Source of the DNA: Blattamonas nauphoetae
Taxonomy: Eukaryota; Preaxostyla; Oxymonadida
Direction: 5' to 3'
Length of the DNA: 64,000 nt
Assembly: GCA_033064195.1 (NCBI GenBank)
Contig: JARBJD010000153.1
Location: 107,279-171,278 of the forward strand
The notes below the pieces were generated by a model. That model ran no database searches and was not told the DNA's origin. It saw only the letters and a program-made list of their open reading frames with translations. Below, in pieces: positions 33,887-44,277 of the stretch. The translations under genes and the position numbers were made by a program. Every line of letters begins with the position of its first letter. Positions within the stretch are counted from its first letter, which is position 1.

Positions 33887-34910
33887 TCACGTGGATTGAA
33901 ACACAACACATGCCCCAAAGTGTATGAACTGAGAAAAGTTGGTATCCTTGTACCCTTTTTTGACACGAAAAGTGCAAGGACGAACCGCTTTTTTCGAGCT
34001 GATGACCAGAACAATATCTTGTCGATTTGGATCCACAATCAGATCAAAATTCGCTAATTTTGTGAAAATTATCCTTTTAATCGTTGATTGAACATATCCA
34101 GGTTCTGAATCACGAGGATTGATCTCCACAAAGAAATTTCACTTCAGCCGTCTCACTTCACACATTCCTTTAACTTCTGTGGACATTTTTTAAAGGTAGA
34201 CAGTGAGCACTTCTCCAAATCGTGAGAGGGCAACTATCCTCCTCATTTGACAAGTGCGAGAAGCAATTATTGATTTCCCAGACTATAAAATGATAATAAA
34301 ACGAAATAATCCTCGGAAGGTAATCTCAATGAGAAAATCTCTCATCAGAAGGAAGTACAGACGTGAGATCTCATCATTGATGAAGATCTTGACGTTGCAT
34401 TTTGACATTGAAAAACTAGAATAACTCCAAACGAGGTCGATGAATTTTCCTTAAAATTGAAATAAATCATCCATGTCTCAATATCAGTGTAGGAACCGAA
34501 GGAGAGGGTCAGAAAAAATTTACCAAAGAATAGAGACTCTTCAGTCAAATCGAAAAAGTGAACGTTGAATATGACGTTTGCACTCCACAAGGGAACTTCA
34601 CATTGGAAGAGAATCATATAATCATCGCCTAGAGCTAATAGAAAAAGAAGGAATGCCAATGAAGTTCAAAATCAGATGCTGAAAAAAGAGGCTGACAAAA
34701 AGTAAAGTGAAGATATTTCGCAGAGTAGGGGAGTATGGCTAGAACTTCTTTCAGAATTGTGTTTGGAAGAACAGTACTGATAGGAAAAGTTCAATATTGC
34801 TCCGTTATTCGTCAAAATAAAGAAATTGGATGTTTCAGGAAGAGTTGGAGCAACCGCGATCGAGACCATGAAGTCTTGTCGAACGATTGACTCTGACAAT
34901 TACTCGTTAT
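33887..34910 (-). CDS. Possible multi-exon gene, unresolved
   Basis: Several minus-strand stretches look protein-coding but could not be joined: VAPTLPETSNFFILTNNGAI (about 34,800-34,860), DDYMILFQCEVPLWSANVIF (about 34,570-34,630), TDIETWMIYFNFKENSST (about 34,440-34,490) and IIFTKLANFDLIVDPNRQDI (about 34,010-34,070). They alternate hydrophobic and polar residues like beta strands of an extracellular domain. T-rich gaps with GT and AG ends suggest four or more introns. It would diverge from the Atg27-like gene that starts at 34,915. No family was recognised and exact exon borders are not given. Confidence is low. Confidence 0.3.
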
Positions 34911-34914
34911 TTTC

Positions 34915-35735
34915 ATGATAAGTTCACTATTTGTGATCCTTGTCTCCTTTAATCACTGTCTAAGGTTTCGAGGAAAGGATTACAACATTGAACAGTTGTC
35001 AAAGAAAGCGTCTGACTCATTTCAGTTTGTAGCCGTCAATAGAACTTCATCATACAACCTCTCGTACGGAAATGAACAAATTCACTTCAATATACTTGAT
35101 GAGATCAATGTTGACTTGTTTGACTGTCCAAACATCACAAAAGCAACAAGTCTCATAGTGTTCGAAGATGAGCACCAAAAATACTGTTGGAAACTCGCCG
35201 ATAGAGCTAGCGAAGTTATTACAGAAATTGGGAAAGGAAATGGTCTTCAGTTCAACTGTATATCGTTTTCAAGATCCTAATTCTTCTACCTTTTTTCAGA
35301 TACCGCTTCAGGTGGAAATCCGGGTGTATTTTCTCTGAATATAGTTTGCTCAAAAACAGACGACATTTCTCTTGATGTGAGGTTTGATTTCTTCTGATCC
35401 TATCTGTTCATTTTGCAGTAAGGCGTGGGATTATTTCATCACCTTCCACAGCAAATACGGTTGTCCATCATATGCAAACGCAGACATTTTTTCGATTGTT
35501 GTCTTTCTTATCATCATCTGTGTGGTTTGTGTCTACTTTCTGATTGGTGTTATCCCACGATGCTTCATGAGCAAATTCAAAGGGAAGCAGATTTTATGGG
35601 GCCACCAATTTTTGGAATCAATTCCAAGATTGTTTCTGGTCTGACATTCTCCTTTTTCATTCTTCTTCTCTCACATAGGATGGTTGCGCACTCATCTTTT
35701 GTTGTAAGCTACCATCAAAGAAAGAATATTTATAA
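34915..35735 (+). CDS. Atg27 / mannose-6-phosphate-receptor-like sorting receptor
   Basis: Four exons (34915-35257, 35300-35381, 35419-35638, 35679-35735) give 233 residues; introns are 37-42 nt. A signal peptide (MISSLFVILVSFNHCLRF) precedes an MRH-type lumenal domain: YNIEQLSKKASDSFQFVA, YCWKLADRASEV, NYTASGGNPGVFSLNIVCS and WDYFITFHSKYGCP. The Gln/Arg/Glu/Tyr sugar-binding set of true M6P receptors cannot be confirmed. A single span (FSIVVFLIIICVVCVYFLIG) and a cytosolic tail with FLDGCALIFCC then KKEYL follow. This is the layout of Atg27 and related Golgi-endosome cargo receptors. The terminal EYL-type residues may be a sorting signal. Confidence 0.85.
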
Positions 35736-35822
35736 TTCATTTCATTCCGTTCTTATTTTGTGTTTATGATCTTGATTTCACTGTTTTTTCCAATCTTTTT
35801 CTGTGAAACCATCATTTTTTGG

Positions 35823-37552
35823 ATGTTTGAATTGGACATCACCTTTGAGCCTGTAATCAGCGATGTTGCAGATACAGGCTCAGGAGTGTCATTTTGGATT
35901 CGATGGGGTGTTATTTCTCTCTCTATCTTAATGAGCTCCATCGGGTATTCGTTCTTCCTTCACTCAACTCGATCTCATCTCTTCGTCCTCTGTAGGCAGT
36001 ATCTTGTGGATGTATTGTCTGTTATGCAAAGTGATCTGATGGAGAATCTTGAAATTGAACGTATTCGTCTTTTTTGCACATTTCTCTCTGCAAACAAGAA
36101 CTCCAATATTCGCTCCTCTTCACCACGAACAATTTCTCAAATGCTCTTTTTGTATGACTCGCATCTTTGGTTATTTTGTCAATTTTGGAATAGACATTAG
36201 TCGGAGGAATTCTCGTTGACACATTTGCTCCTCGTGTTGTTGTCATCTCGTCAACAGCCGTCATCCTGCTCTCTCAAATATTAACACTGATCGGATCACT
36301 AACAGGAAAGTACTGGGTACTTCTTGTCTCAAGAATCTTTCTTGGTATTGGATTTGGTGCGTTCACTGTCGGAAAGAACACATTCCCACCATGTTTGTCA
36401 TTTTCAGTTTGTCATCACATAATCAGTTTTCTTCAACGGAAAAGAGAGTCAAAGTGCATCAGCAGTTACAATGACATTCCTTCGGCTGGTGAGTTTCCTT
36501 CACTTCCTCCTCTCTCCAACACTCGTCTCATCTGTTGGATATAAAGCTGTTCTCAATGCCGGTGTTGTGATGGCCTTTATCATGCTGGTTGCTGCAGTTT
36601 TATATGGATTTGTTGAGTGGAAGATGGAAAAAGATGGTCGAATCGTGACCAATGTTCGGCGAAAAATGAGATTGTCGTTTTCACATTTCAAAGCTCTGAA
36701 GGTCCTCGTTCCTTTTCTAACATTTCTCTCCAGCCGCATTTTTGGATCTTTTTGCTCATTGTGGGAATTTTCTATGCCTCACAGTCGACTCTTTCAACGA
36801 TCATCATTGACCTAACGAAAACACGTATTTCTTGATCTATATTCATGTACCTTTCAAACAATCACTGTAGTGTTTAGCTATGGAACTAAGTCAGCTAGTG
36901 CAGTCGCAGCTACCTCGATCATTGTCTCAGTCCCATTCAGCCTGATTATCGGAGTTGTCGTTGAACAAATCGCCATGCGAGCCTTCTTTCTCCAGCTCTC
37001 GTGTTTTTTTGTTGTTATTGTGGATGCACTTTTCCGATATCGCTTTCTTGTCTGCTCCTCCCCCGTTCATCTTTTCAGGGTCCGTATCTTCCGCAAGTTC
37101 TGAATGGAATCGCGTTTCCTGTCTTCACCGTGATCATTGGAGGGTGTGCAATCCTCCTCGGCAAGCGGGCCGTCGTTGGCACCACTCTGTCGCTCATGAG
37201 CTTCTCACAGACGTTCTTCACAGGCATCGCGAACTTGACAGTTGGGTTCATCACTCAAAACTGGGGATACGACGCGACCCTCCACTTCCTCATCATTTTC
37301 TCCACTGCAGGGTGCCTTCTTGTTGTCATTCTGCAGAGAATGGACAAGAAGTTCAACAATTCGAGACTCGACTGGTTCACAGCGAAGCGCAACAAACACC
37401 AAATCCGCCGCAAGCAGCTTCGCCAGATCGACACTGAGCAGTCCATGTTCCATTCCATCAACGACGGAGACCCGCTTCTCCGCTCGAAACTTGTCTTCGC
37501 TTCCTCCGTCGACAGTTTCACAGAGGCTCGGAATCATCTGGACCACGGTTGA
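35823..37552 (+). CDS. MFSD1: MFSD1-like major facilitator (lysosomal type)
   Basis: Eight exons (35823-35944, 35996-36060, 36099-36151, 36194-36392, 36427-36701, 36734-36824, 36871-37049, 37079-37552) join in phase to 485 residues. Spans match MFSD1 in order: RWGVISLSILMSSIGQYLVD, TLVGGILVDTFAPRVVVISS, LLVSRIFLGIGFGAFTVGKN and FFNGKESQSASAVTMTFLRL. PHFWIFLLIVGIFYASQSTL, FSYGTKSASAVAATSIIVS and YLPQVLNGIAFPVFTVI follow. The last is QTFFTGIANLTVGFITQNWG. MFSD1 exports dipeptides from lysosomes with its partner GLMP. The upstream T-rich region has in-frame ATG at 35766, but 35823 gives the usual cytosolic N-terminus. Seven introns are 29-50 nt. The last exon is markedly more GC-rich than the others. 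Confidence 0.9.
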
Positions 37553-37980
37553 TGGGTCTCACGCAGCTATCTTTTCTCTGTGTCGCTGTTTTTGTCGTTT
37601 CACAGACAGTATTGTTCAAATTAGGGCAAGTGTTGACTTGGTGGGCCACAAGTGATCGAGGTGTGTCTTGACCTTTTGTTCAACTATCCCGTCCTCTCAT
37701 CACAATAGGTTCCATATTGTGATGAGAACATCTGTTTGTCAAACTTTCGATGATAGTGTCGAGATCGTCACCACGCATTCCAAGAGTGGTTGATCCTGAC
37801 TGTTGAGGGCGATTGGTGAACACTATCACTTCACCTTTTCGATTTCTCGGTTCATTTTACTCTTTTATCTGTCATTTCATCCTAATATTTCAAGAAATGT
37901 TGTTTGATCATTGTTTTTGGTGAAGTGACATACTGGAACAGCCTAACCAACAATACACCCAAATTCAGATCACGCTCGAC
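37553..37980. other. Intergenic, holds a perfect hairpin
   Basis: No protein-coding feature is seen between the MFSD1 stop and the tRNA-like sequence. It includes the 13-bp-stem hairpin at 37,695-37,727. Confidence 0.5.
37695..37727. repeat. Perfect 13-bp inverted repeat (hairpin)
   Basis: Arms TCTCATCACAATA (37695-37707) and TATTGTGATGAGA (37715-37727) are exact reverse complements around the 7-base loop GGTTCCA. It lies about 140 bp past the MFSD1 stop. It could act in 3'-end formation or be a protein-binding palindrome. Confidence 0.6.
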
Positions 37981-38053
37981 GCTTGCGTGGTGCAATCGGT
38001 AGATCGCCCGCTTTGAAAGCTTGAGGACGCGGGTTCAAGAGCTACCAGCGTCC
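37981..38053 (+). tRNA. tRNA-like sequence, possible tRNA pseudogene
   Basis: An A-box-like TGGTGCAATCGG and a B-box-like GGTTCAAGAGC lie at the spacing of a 73-nt tRNA. The run TCCTCTTTTTTTT just after is a good Pol III terminator. Laid on the cloverleaf, the loop TTTGAAA would give anticodon TGA with a 5-nt variable loop. However, most stems pair only at their ends, and the acceptor stem does not pair well in this register. Serine tRNA normally has a long variable arm, which is absent. It may be a tRNA pseudogene, a tRNA-derived SINE head or a heavily edited tRNA. Confidence 0.35.
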
Positions 38054-38139
38054 TCTTTTTTTTCTCAACTTAGAATTTTTTGGCCCACCAACTCGACATT
38101 TGCCCAAATTAGTTGAGAAATAACGAAGTGATGGGAAAA

Positions 38140-40444
38140 TCATGGAGTTCTTTTCTTCTCGGGGATTCTTGGATTCCCTTCTCCGAATTTTTGGAGCCAG
38201 CGCTTTTTGTACTCAGTTACTTCGCTCTTCCTTGTCGCCTCGCGTTCCAAGAACGACACCCATTGATGCAGCATGGTCTCCTTCTTTTCATTGCTCTTTT
38301 GGGTCTTCTGCGCAAAGTTGATGAGAGCAGTCACGAAGTTGCCTGTGTTTTCGGCGGTCTCCTCACTCTCGCCTTGCTCCAAGTCTTCATTCCACTCAAA
38401 CTGAACCGGCTCTGTTCGACGGCCAGCGGGGAAGAGGACGAATGTTGGATAGCCTTCGATGGCGATGTGCGGAGGGAGGTCGTTGAGAGAGCAGTCGAAG
38501 TGGGCAATGTTGACTGGTGATGGGATGCTGAGTGAGTCGAAGAAACGAACAAGCTCGTCCCATTCGCCCACAGCCTGCCTCGAGAAGGGACACCACGGTG
38601 CGTAGAACATCACAAACAGGTCGGGCTCCGAATCGGTCGAGAATGTGAGTGTCGGATTCGCAAAGTCGACTTCGAGAGGCGTGTCTGGTGACGATGTTGA
38701 TTTGGGCTGGTGGCTTCCATAGACGAGGGGTGAAAATGTGTTTCCAACAATTTTGGTTGACTTGGTTGGGTGGCGTTTTTGGAGGTCGGGGAAGAATCGG
38801 CGTTTGCGCTCTGCGGGATGGTTTTGATCGGCCTCCTCGTCCTCGTTCTGGTCGGATTGTGGAGTGGGGTGAGGAGGGGGAGGGAGTGGCTCAGAGCGGA
38901 TTGTGGGGCTGAGTGAATTGTTGAGGAAGGAGTCGATGAACGTGGTGATGTTGAGGATGGTGAGAGGTGCGGGTGAAGCCGTGTCGAGAGTGGTGTTTCT
39001 CTTCTCTCTGGGAACTGGTGTTTGGTTCTGTTTTCTGCCAGGCGGGAGAAGAGTCCAGTGAGTGTGGTTGTACGGAATCTCGATTGAGAGAGCCGGCATC
39101 GTTCGAAGAGGAACTGGGAGGGAGAGAATGGACGGGAATGTTTTGTGTTTGTGTGTGTCGACTACCACAAAGAGGATATCGCCGAAGTAGTCGTTTTGGA
39201 GGATCTGGAGGCCTTCCAGTGAGAGGGGGGACGAGAGGAGAGTGGTGTTGGAATCTTTGGCTGATGGGGAGAGCGTCTTTGGAGCAGGGTATGTTTGAGC
39301 GATGTCGAGTCGTTCAGTGACGTTTGGGGCTGATTGAACAAAACGACGATCGGAGACGCGGTCGAGAAGGAGATTGGTCATCATGTGGTCTGTCTCGGTG
39401 TCTGGTTCCTTCTGTTCCTTTGTGTTTGTCCGATTTTGTTTCTCGTAATCTTTCAGCATTTTGTGGAGTGAGTGTTGTTTGGAGTTTTCTGGGTTGGTCC
39501 AGCTTTCGTCTCGGCCATCCACGCAGACATAACAAACTGGGCCGTCCCAGTTAAGATACGTCTCTGATGTGTGCGTTGAAAGGAACTCACACGGAACAAC
39601 AGACCCAAAATGAATCCACTTCCGAAGAGAGTCTTCGTTCCAATTGGAGCTCTCGTTGGAATCTGTTGAATTCTCGTTTGTTGTGGGGAATTTGATAGTT
39701 ACGTTGTCTTTTTTCCGATGGAGATAAAGATTAGGGGTGGAAGGGTTGGAAGAATTCACAGAAGCAACAAAACGAACTTTGCTTTGGAGAGACTCCGCGA
39801 TTGTATTCAATGTGCGGAGCTCAGCAGATGAATTAGATTGGAATGCTCCAAAGACAACAGCATCTCGCGAATCAAAATATGATATCCCAGCTTCATTGGA
39901 CTCGGTGAAAATGACTGGAGGAAGGAGCATTTCATGGAGCCAGTTGATGATTCCGTCTTTTGTCGCATGTTCAAGAAATTCTGTAGCTTTACCGTCTCTG
40001 AAAGAAAAAATAAAGAAAAAGATGCGTACAACATAAAGAAGAATGTTGGATATCCATCAATTCCCTTGGCATCACAGAAATCGAGGTGATCATCACAATC
40101 AACTGATAAGAAAGTAATGTTATCGTTTTTCATTTCAGTTGCAGCTTTATTCCATTCTGGAAGCTAAATAAATATACACGAACATTAGAACAGAGAAGAT
40201 CTGGCAGACAGCTTGTTTACAGTGAGTACTTGAAAGGATAATTGAATGTTGGTCGAAAAATAGAAGGGATGAAAAATATGAAAAGTACCGAAATCACAAA
40301 CCACCACGTTGTGGAAAACTTGACAAAGGTCGGGCCGAGAGATAGGATTGAATCGTAATCCGATGATTGATGAAGATGAGCGACATGATTCTCATCCAGG
40401 GAAAGGGCAGTGAGAATATGGAACCCAAGAAGGACCTGAAACAT
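38140..40444 (-). CDS. Protein disulfide isomerase with two thioredoxin domains
   Basis: Exons 40444-40305, 40228-40210, 40163-40033 and 39997-38140 give 715 residues. A signal peptide (MFQVLLGFHILTALSLDE) is followed by domain a: GPTFVKFSTTWCTHCKQALP, ITFLSVDCDDHLDFCDAKGI and DGYPTFFF. The active site WCTHC is created by a 19-nt microexon. A long middle of about 400 residues contains a possible thioredoxin-like b region and N-glycosylation-rich, disordered sequence. Domain a' follows: LFVMFYAPWCPFSRQAVGEW and HIAIEGYPTFVLFPAG, where the second active-site Cys is Ser (WCPFS). It ends EKKRTP without KDEL. The enzyme should form or shuffle disulfides in the secretory pathway; a' may trap substrates rather than oxidise them. 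The a' half lies in a GC-rich block. Confidence 0.9.
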
Positions 40445-40603
40445 GGCAATGAGGGAGAAACCTTGTCTGACACGACATGCTGATCATCAGAAATAGGAAA
40501 AATCGACGGGTGGATCACGAGCTGGAGAGTCTCAAAATGGAGTGAAGAATGAAATGAGAGTTTCCGATTCTTCCTGAGTGAGGAAGGAATCTCGGACACG
40601 CGA

Positions 40604-41289
40604 ATGGCATCTGAATTCCTTTCAGCAGAGAAATTTGACATTTTCGCTCTGCTCATGAACTATCATTATCTGAAGAATAACTTCATTGCAATGCGAGCTG
40701 ATTCATCAGCGAAACCACAGCAGCTTGTTTATGCAGAGAACGAAGCAGCACTTGCAGAAATTAAGCTTGCACTCTCTCTCAGCAAAGAAATCGAAAAGCG
40801 CATTGCATCGTCGCCTCATCATCCCGTTGGAAAAACGGGAACATTAACTCAACTTCCACCGCCGCCATATTCAACACCTAGCGGAACAGTGAGCTCAGCA
40901 ACGATTTCATCAGGCGAAAAATCGATGACTGTGAATGTTTCGTTTCCTCCTCCTCCAATTGCAGGATCAGCAGCCACTCCAGTTTATTCTCAAGGATCTT
41001 CTTTGAATCAGTCAACGTTTAGTGTGACGGGGACACCAATTCCAAAAAATGCAGGTCAAAAACATACGTTGACACCAGCATCAATAGAAATGGTGAGCGA
41101 ACGAAATAAAAAACTTAGTGAGTTGGAAGCATCTGTCTCGTCACAATTAGAGGAGATTCGGAAGCAACAAGAGCAAGAAGTACTGGTGTGACGCTTTTGT
41201 TTTGATTGTGCCAGGATCAAGGAGATTCTCTTGCCGAAAAAATGAAGAAAAAGCGAGAGGCATCGCTTGCAGCTCAAAAGAAGGCGTAG
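40604..41289 (+). CDS. Small coiled-coil protein, unknown function
   Basis: Exons 40604-41185 and 41215-41289 (29-nt intron) give 218 residues. The N-terminus is helical (FDIFALLMNYHYLKNNFIAM; ENEAALAEIKLALSLSKEIE). The middle is Pro/Ser/Thr-rich (LPPPPYSTPSGTVSS). The C-terminus is a charged coiled coil (KLSELEASVSSQLEEIRKQQ, then EKMKKKREASLAAQKKA). The helical start loosely recalls small endosomal or MIT-like bundles, but no family is named. It diverges from the disulfide isomerase gene with a 159-bp gap. Confidence 0.7.
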
Positions 41290-41482
41290 ATATGACCTTT
41301 ATTGGTTTATTTTCATTTCGATTACTCGGATTACATTGGTTTGATTGTGATGAGAAATGCTGATGGTGGAATGTCTGTGAATAGAGAAAAAGAGAATATA
41401 CGAAGAAAGGAGAAGTGAGGCAAGGAGAGAGACGGGTGGTGGGAGAGATTTGCGACAAAAGATGAACAAAAAAAGGAAAAAG

Positions 41483-41555
41483 TGGAGCTGCCGGGCTTCG
41501 ATCCCAGTGCCTCTCGCATGCTAAGCGAACGATCTACCAATTGATCTACAGCCCC
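41483..41555 (-). tRNA. trnA-AGC: tRNA-Ala (AGC)
   Basis: A complete 73-nt cloverleaf can be drawn. The acceptor stem GGGGCTG pairs with CAGCTCC plus discriminator A and contains the G3-U70 wobble that identifies alanine tRNA. The D stem is GATC/GATC around AATTGGTA. The anticodon stem TTCGC/GCGAG encloses TTAGCAT, giving anticodon AGC. The T stem is CTGGG/CCCGG. There is no intron. A T-rich run (CTTTTTCCTTTTTTT on the minus strand) follows as Pol III terminator. Confidence 0.95.
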
Positions 41556-42009
41556 CTGTGAATTTCGCTTCATTTTTACTCTTCTTAAAACTTTCAAAGA
41601 CAAGCCCACTTTTTCAATTTTTTGTCTTCCTTTTCTCTCGCCTACGTTTGTATTCGCTGTCGACGAGATTTCCCGACTCAACGTCACTTGTTTCTCAAAA
41701 CTCGCTGATCGAACCATTTTGGTTTCCCACTTTGGTGACTGCAACTATTGACGATTTGCGAAATGGTTCGATCATTTCGAAATGGATTGCATTTTGAAAT
41801 TCATCTCATCATTTTGAAATACAGTGATTTGTTTCAAAAGTCAATTATTCAAAGAGATTATGAAGTTGAAGAAAGTAGAGAAGATAAGAGAAAGGTAAAT
41901 CACAACAAAAGAGGCTGAATTGTCAAGTTATTCTGGGTTTTCTAGAACAGGTCCACATCTCTGAAGGTCAAGAGCGATTTCAGCTTGGAATTATTCTATT
42001 TCGACTCTT
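41556..42009. other. Intergenic, no gene seen
   Basis: This marks the border between the intact gene island and the transposon-rich block. No coding frame with recognisable content is present. Confidence 0.45.
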
Positions 42010-42490
42010 TCATCCTGTATTGTGAGAGGATGCAGAGAAATGTGATGATTGGTTAAGAGAACGCAAAGATGGAATACAGAAAACAGCTTTGAGAGGGGGA
42101 GTTTCCAAATGCCCTGCAAAATCCTGAAAAGGTGTGTAAGGCGCCGATGAAATTCGCTCAACAATCACTCGCTTTGTCGTATGGTGACCATCGTCCTGAG
42201 CATCTGGTATGATGGCATTATGGAAAGCACGTCCTGCCACATATACAGAGTCAGCCATAGAACGTTCTCCAGCCAGGACTCGAGATATTTCTGGCCTGTG
42301 GATCGTGTATACCGTCCAATCGTGGGCTGCTCCTTCAGCAGGAAGGGAAATTATGGCACATTGGCCCGTCACAACGTTCACCCCACAATTCCATTTGCAG
42401 CAGTGGAATTTATGTTTGCCCGAATAATGTGTGTCCACAGGTCGAGTCTGAGCACGAGGAATCGAGATACGGACAACTGTGCAGTTAAAA
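42010..42490 (-). pseudogene. Harbinger-type DDE transposase fragment
   Basis: The minus strand encodes part of a DDE_Tnp_4-like nuclease domain: CTVVRISIPRAQTRPVDTHY, SGKHKFHCCKWNCGVNVVTG, LPAEGAAHDWTVY and ERSMADSVYVAGRAF. The YSGKHKxH box and the following G-x-x-H-D-x-x-x-Y segment are characteristic of PIF/Harbinger transposases. No upstream DNA-binding part, no start codon and no terminal inverted repeats were found, and the frame breaks at about 42,490. It is a truncated remnant. Confidence 0.7.
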
Positions 42491-42575
42491 ACAAGGGGAA
42501 GAACTCGGTCGGAGGGGAAAAACTCAGTGGGAGGGGAAAAATCCGACCAGAGGGGAAGAATCCAAAGGACAATGT
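42490..42575 (+). repeat. Short degenerate G-rich direct repeat
   Basis: Four or five imperfect copies of a unit like GAGGGGAARAAYYC follow one another directly upstream of a tRNA-like segment. Confidence 0.45.
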
Positions 42576-42599
42576 GATTGAAGGGCAGTGCAATTTTGA

Positions 42600-42673
42600 T
42601 CTACTGTAGTTCAGGGAGGTAGAGTAGTAGACTTATTTTCCTCGGACCCAGGTTCGAGGTTGGTCGTCGGTCC
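42600..42673 (+). tRNA. tRNA-like segment, probable pseudogene or SINE head
   Basis: An A-box match (TAGTTCAGGGAGG) and a B-box match (GGTTCGAGG) sit at tRNA spacing and are followed by TTTTT. The D stem GTTC/GAGT can pair, but the anticodon and T stems contain mismatches and the acceptor arms do not pair. It is adjacent to two transposase remnants, so a tRNA-derived repeat is likely. Confidence 0.25.
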
Positions 42674-42867
42674 TTTTTCAACTATTTTTTATAATGTATT
42701 TTTATCATTGATAACAGACACTTCCTCTTTTCAAAACTCATCATTTTTTGAAACGGGCATCGTCATTCTGGCATCATTCGAAGATCAAACCATAATTCAT
42801 CTTCAAATCCTTAGAAATTGGGGTTACCACTGGTCAAGTATTCTAAACACTAAAGAAGGACCTAAAC

Positions 42868-43422
42868 TTGGAAGCAAAACTAAGGGACATATATCATCTT
42901 CGTTCAGCTCATCGACTCGCTCAAGATGGTGATGATTCATACGAAAATATACATGATTTTGTGACTCGAAAAGGATTTATGGTCGATAGTCGAATGGATA
43001 ATGATGGAACTGTTTCGGCATTTATGATCTTTTCAGAGGCATCTATTCGGCTGTACAGACAATTTTCAACCGATTTATTAATGGATGCAACATATTCCAC
43101 GAACCGAGTCGGGTATCATCTGGTGTAGATTGGAGGAAAACATTCCATCGGAAAAATCTTCTCCCTATGTTTTGTCTTTATTTTGAACGAAACTACCGAC
43201 GACTACGAATGGATCCTCCGTCAGCTTCTCTCTAGAACAAATGGACTGGAAAAAACGAAAGTATTTGTTACAGATTCCTCTCAAGCTGAGATTGCTGCCA
43301 TAACACACGTTAAACCGTACTTTCTCCTTTTACTAAATGCATCACACTCATGTAAACAACATGAAATAATGATATCTGTAAGAAGGAGAGAACAAGGAAG
43401 GTTTGGTCGGCGGTATTTTTGA
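42868..43422 (+). pseudogene. MULE-type transposase remnant with in-frame TAG
   Basis: The frame reads RLYRQFSTDLLMDATYSTNR, VGYHLV, then TAG, then IGGKHSIGKIFSLCFVFILN, DDYEWILRQLLSRTNGLE and KVFVTDSSQAEIAAITHV. The D of LLMDATY and the D of VFVTDSS fit the first two catalytic aspartates of Mutator-like (MULE) transposases. The frame continues unbroken past the TAG until TGA at 43420. Only the central catalytic part is present, with no zinc-finger tail. The TAG is one C-to-T change from CAG. It is either a nonsense mutation or a reassigned codon. Confidence 0.7.
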
Positions 43423-43848
43423 TGATAGTTGGTCGTCCGACTCTTGGGCAGGGGAAATGATCAACAATGGCTACGAGAGAATCGAATCCTTCTTCAGTGA
43501 ATCCAGTCTGTCGAAGGCAATCTTGTTTGGATTTTGGGCGGTGGTCTTTAGATATTGCAGTATTGTTTGGACCTGTTTGCGTCTGTCGTTCTCGAATTGT
43601 TGGCGAATGATCTACTGGTTTCGGGCAATGTTTTCTGAGCGGTTCAGTGCCTCCTCTGGATTTCGTGGTCTAGGCAGTTTTGGCATGTATGGATGTTTCC
43701 TGGTATGACGGATGATATATAGATGAATGGGGAGGGAGGACAGATCGAATGACACAAATCAGGTGTGAACTTTTTGTTGATTTGATCAAACCCTTAACTC
43801 GAATAGTTTCGAAACAACCCATTCTGTTTCGAAACGATGTACCATGCG
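43423..43848. other. No gene seen
   Basis: This is sequence between the MULE remnant and the left inverted repeat. An open frame exists around 43,403-43,708 but has no recognisable content. Confidence 0.4.
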
Positions 43849-44034
43849 GGTCTAACCCGACCACAAAAGACACTTTTTTCGACTCAAATCTCAATCCATC
43901 CCAGATTTCTCCGAACCCACATTTGAGTGAGTCCAACCCATTTGGAGATTGGATTCATCCCTCCCCCATGAATCATCGAGGGAGAAATCGAACTTCCAAA
44001 ATAGGATTCCAGGGCTGAGGCGCCTATTTCGGAG
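43849..44034 (+). repeat. Left 186-bp terminal inverted repeat
   Basis: It is the exact reverse complement, as far as read by eye, of 48727-48912. It runs from GGTCTAACCCGACC to CTATTTCGGAG. Confidence 0.85.
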
Positions 44035-44277
44035 CAGGGCTTTCCAAAAATGGCCGCTCGGTTGAGAAAATGGTCGCTGGTGAGAATGCGGTATGAAGTA
44101 ATTCAAATAGTGACAATTCTGGTCGCTTTTCTCAATTTGAAACACCATTGCTTCAATCATCTGATCGATCCCAACTTTTGATCTCAACTCAGCCAATGGT
44201 TTTGGAAGTCATCGCATTGAATTCAATGTCCAACTAAAACATTTCAGACCTCATCAAAAATGATAAACATTCACTAA

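Noticed and set aside
38113-39554. Plus-strand open frames opposite the disulfide isomerase
   Set aside because: The minus strand encodes a continuous thioredoxin-containing protein; the plus frames are composition artefacts of its GC-rich part.
1-41560. UAR=Gln genetic code for the whole genome
   Set aside because: Intact genes end in TAA or TAG at family-typical lengths (S13, DnaJ, RSP7-like, thymidine kinase), so the standard code fits the host.
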